Shown here: positions 63,480-64,000 of the stretch, one piece after another
Numbering within the stretch: position 1 is the stretch's first letter
Layout: the number at the start of each line of letters is the position of its first letter
Origin: Desulfomicrobium macestii
GTDB taxonomy: Bacteria; Desulfobacterota; Desulfovibrionia; Desulfovibrionales; Desulfomicrobiaceae
Direction: 5' to 3'
Length of the DNA: 64,000 nucleotides
NCBI RefSeq assembly: GCF_014873765.1
Contig: NZ_JADBGG010000012.1
Coordinates: forward strand, 49,586-113,585
Position numbers and translations under genes: made by a program
The notes under the pieces: generated by a model
What the model was told of the DNA's origin: nothing
What the model saw: only the letters and a program-made list of their open reading frames with translations
The model's database searches: none

Positions 63480-64000
63480 ATGCCCAATTCGAGGTTATCC
63501 ATGCGCAAGATCAAAGACGTTTTACGACTGCATTTCGACCGGGACTTGTCCGCACGCCAGATCGGCCTCAGTCTCAAGATCTCACACAACACCGCCTCCG
63601 AGTACCTACGCAGGGCTCAGGCTGCCAACCTCAGTTGGCCGTTGCCGCCAAGCCTGTCCGACTCAGAGCTTGAAAACCTGCTCTTTCCATCCCTGCCGCC
63701 AAGTTCCGTGAAGCGACCGGAACCGAACTGGGCCGACGTCCACATAGAGCGCAAGCGTCGTTCCGTGACCCTGCTTCTGCTCTGGGAGGAGTACAAGGCG
63801 CAGCATCCTGACGGCCTGCAATACAGTTGCTTCTGCGCTCGCTATCGAGCCTTCGTGGGCAAACTCAAGCCATCCATGCGCCAGGTCCACGTGGCCGGAG
63901 AGAAAGCCTTCATCGACTACGCGGGCCAGACCATCCCCATTCAAGACCCATTCAGCGGCGAGGTTCGTGAGGCCCAAATTTTTGTGGCCGTGCTCGGCGC
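63480..64000 (+). CDS. istA: IS21-family transposase IstA (5' part)
   Basis: The ATG at 63480 is preceded by GGAGG and opens a frame that continues past the window end: 173 codons are visible. Residues about 8-45 are the helix-turn-helix (IKDVLRLHFDRDLSARQIGL). Near residue 140 the integrase core starts with EKAFIDYAGQTIPI, which holds the first catalytic aspartate of the DDE triad. Compared with family members of about 500 residues, only the first third is seen. Confidence 0.92.
   Translation, partial: MPNSRLSMRKIKDVLRLHFDRDLSARQIGLSLKISHNTASEYLRRAQAANLSWPLPPSLSDSELENLLFPSLPPSSVKRPEPNWADVHIERKRRSVTLLLLWEEYKAQHPDGLQYSCFCARYRAFVGKLKPSMRQVHVAGEKAFIDYAGQTIPIQDPFSGEVREAQIFVAVLG

Larger units (their letters stand above)
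63278..64000 (+). mobile_element. IS21-family insertion sequence (partial, continues past the window)
   Basis: The left end begins near TGCGTATTCC and carries five tandem 23-bp repeats, followed by an istA gene in the same direction. Multiple terminal repeats plus an IstA transposase are the IS21-family hallmark. GC content jumps back to high values at the boundary. The right end and the istB helper gene lie outside the window. Confidence 0.88.

Overview
The window looks like a chromosome segment from a GC-rich, anaerobic, sulfate-reducer-type deltaproteobacterium (order Desulfovibrionales; a Desulfomicrobium-like organism is my inference). The reasons are an anaerobic glycerol-3-phosphate dehydrogenase coupled to heterodisulfide-reductase-like iron-sulfur proteins with a c-type heme motif, a HesB-like selenoprotein with an in-frame UGA, several c-di-GMP proteins and a CheD/CheB chemotaxis set. 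Almost all genes are standard housekeeping or metabolic genes up to about 59.9 kb. From about 60.0 kb the sequence becomes visibly AT-rich and accessory.

Layout. 0-2.9 kb: chemotaxis genes (response regulator, cheB, a shortened cheR-like gene, cheD). 3.0-17.1 kb: a divergent glycerol regulon. Leftward run glpA, glpB, a membrane heme/4x[4Fe-4S] fusion, an HdrB-like protein and glpK; rightward run glpR and the ABC importer glpSTPQUV. Glycerol is imported, phosphorylated by GlpK and oxidised by GlpAB, with electrons probably passing to the membrane through the two proteins that replace GlpC. 17.1-19.0 kb: a complete group II intron placed directly behind the glpV terminator. 19.0-26.2 kb: a CinA-type domain, rlmH, a PilZ/small-protein/zinc-ribbon-ParA trio, topB, a degenerate response regulator and a secreted unknown. 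26.5-31.8 kb: transaldolase, YHS-like protein, folK, xerD and a DHH-CBS-CCA-type fusion.

31.8-41.7 kb: a polar amino-acid ABC importer, HIT protein, lapA, a sugar epimerase, lapB, mutS, a lipoprotein and lysA. 41.8-46.4 kb: a CadC-like repressor with a metal-efflux-type permease and a 12-2-12 operator, a diguanylate cyclase, an AraC regulator and a DMT exporter. 46.6-53 kb: citrate synthase, and acetyl-CoA synthetase divergent from a Pat-type protein acetyltransferase that probably controls it. 53-59.1 kb: a TetR regulator with an LplT/Aas-like fusion, a ubiquitin-like/TtuA tRNA-thiolation pair and a response-regulator diguanylate cyclase. 59.3-59.9 kb: the selenoprotein gene, then tRNA-Val and tRNA-Asp.

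60.0-64.0 kb is an accessory island behind the tRNA genes. It holds a 296-bp tandem duplication, an integron-type gene cassette (recognised from a complementary core-site pair and an attC-like structure with 5- and 6-nt spacers) carrying a small membrane protein, and a PHP-domain/ATPase gene resembling TrlF-type defence proteins. That last gene is cut off by an IS21-family element, which runs off the end of the window.
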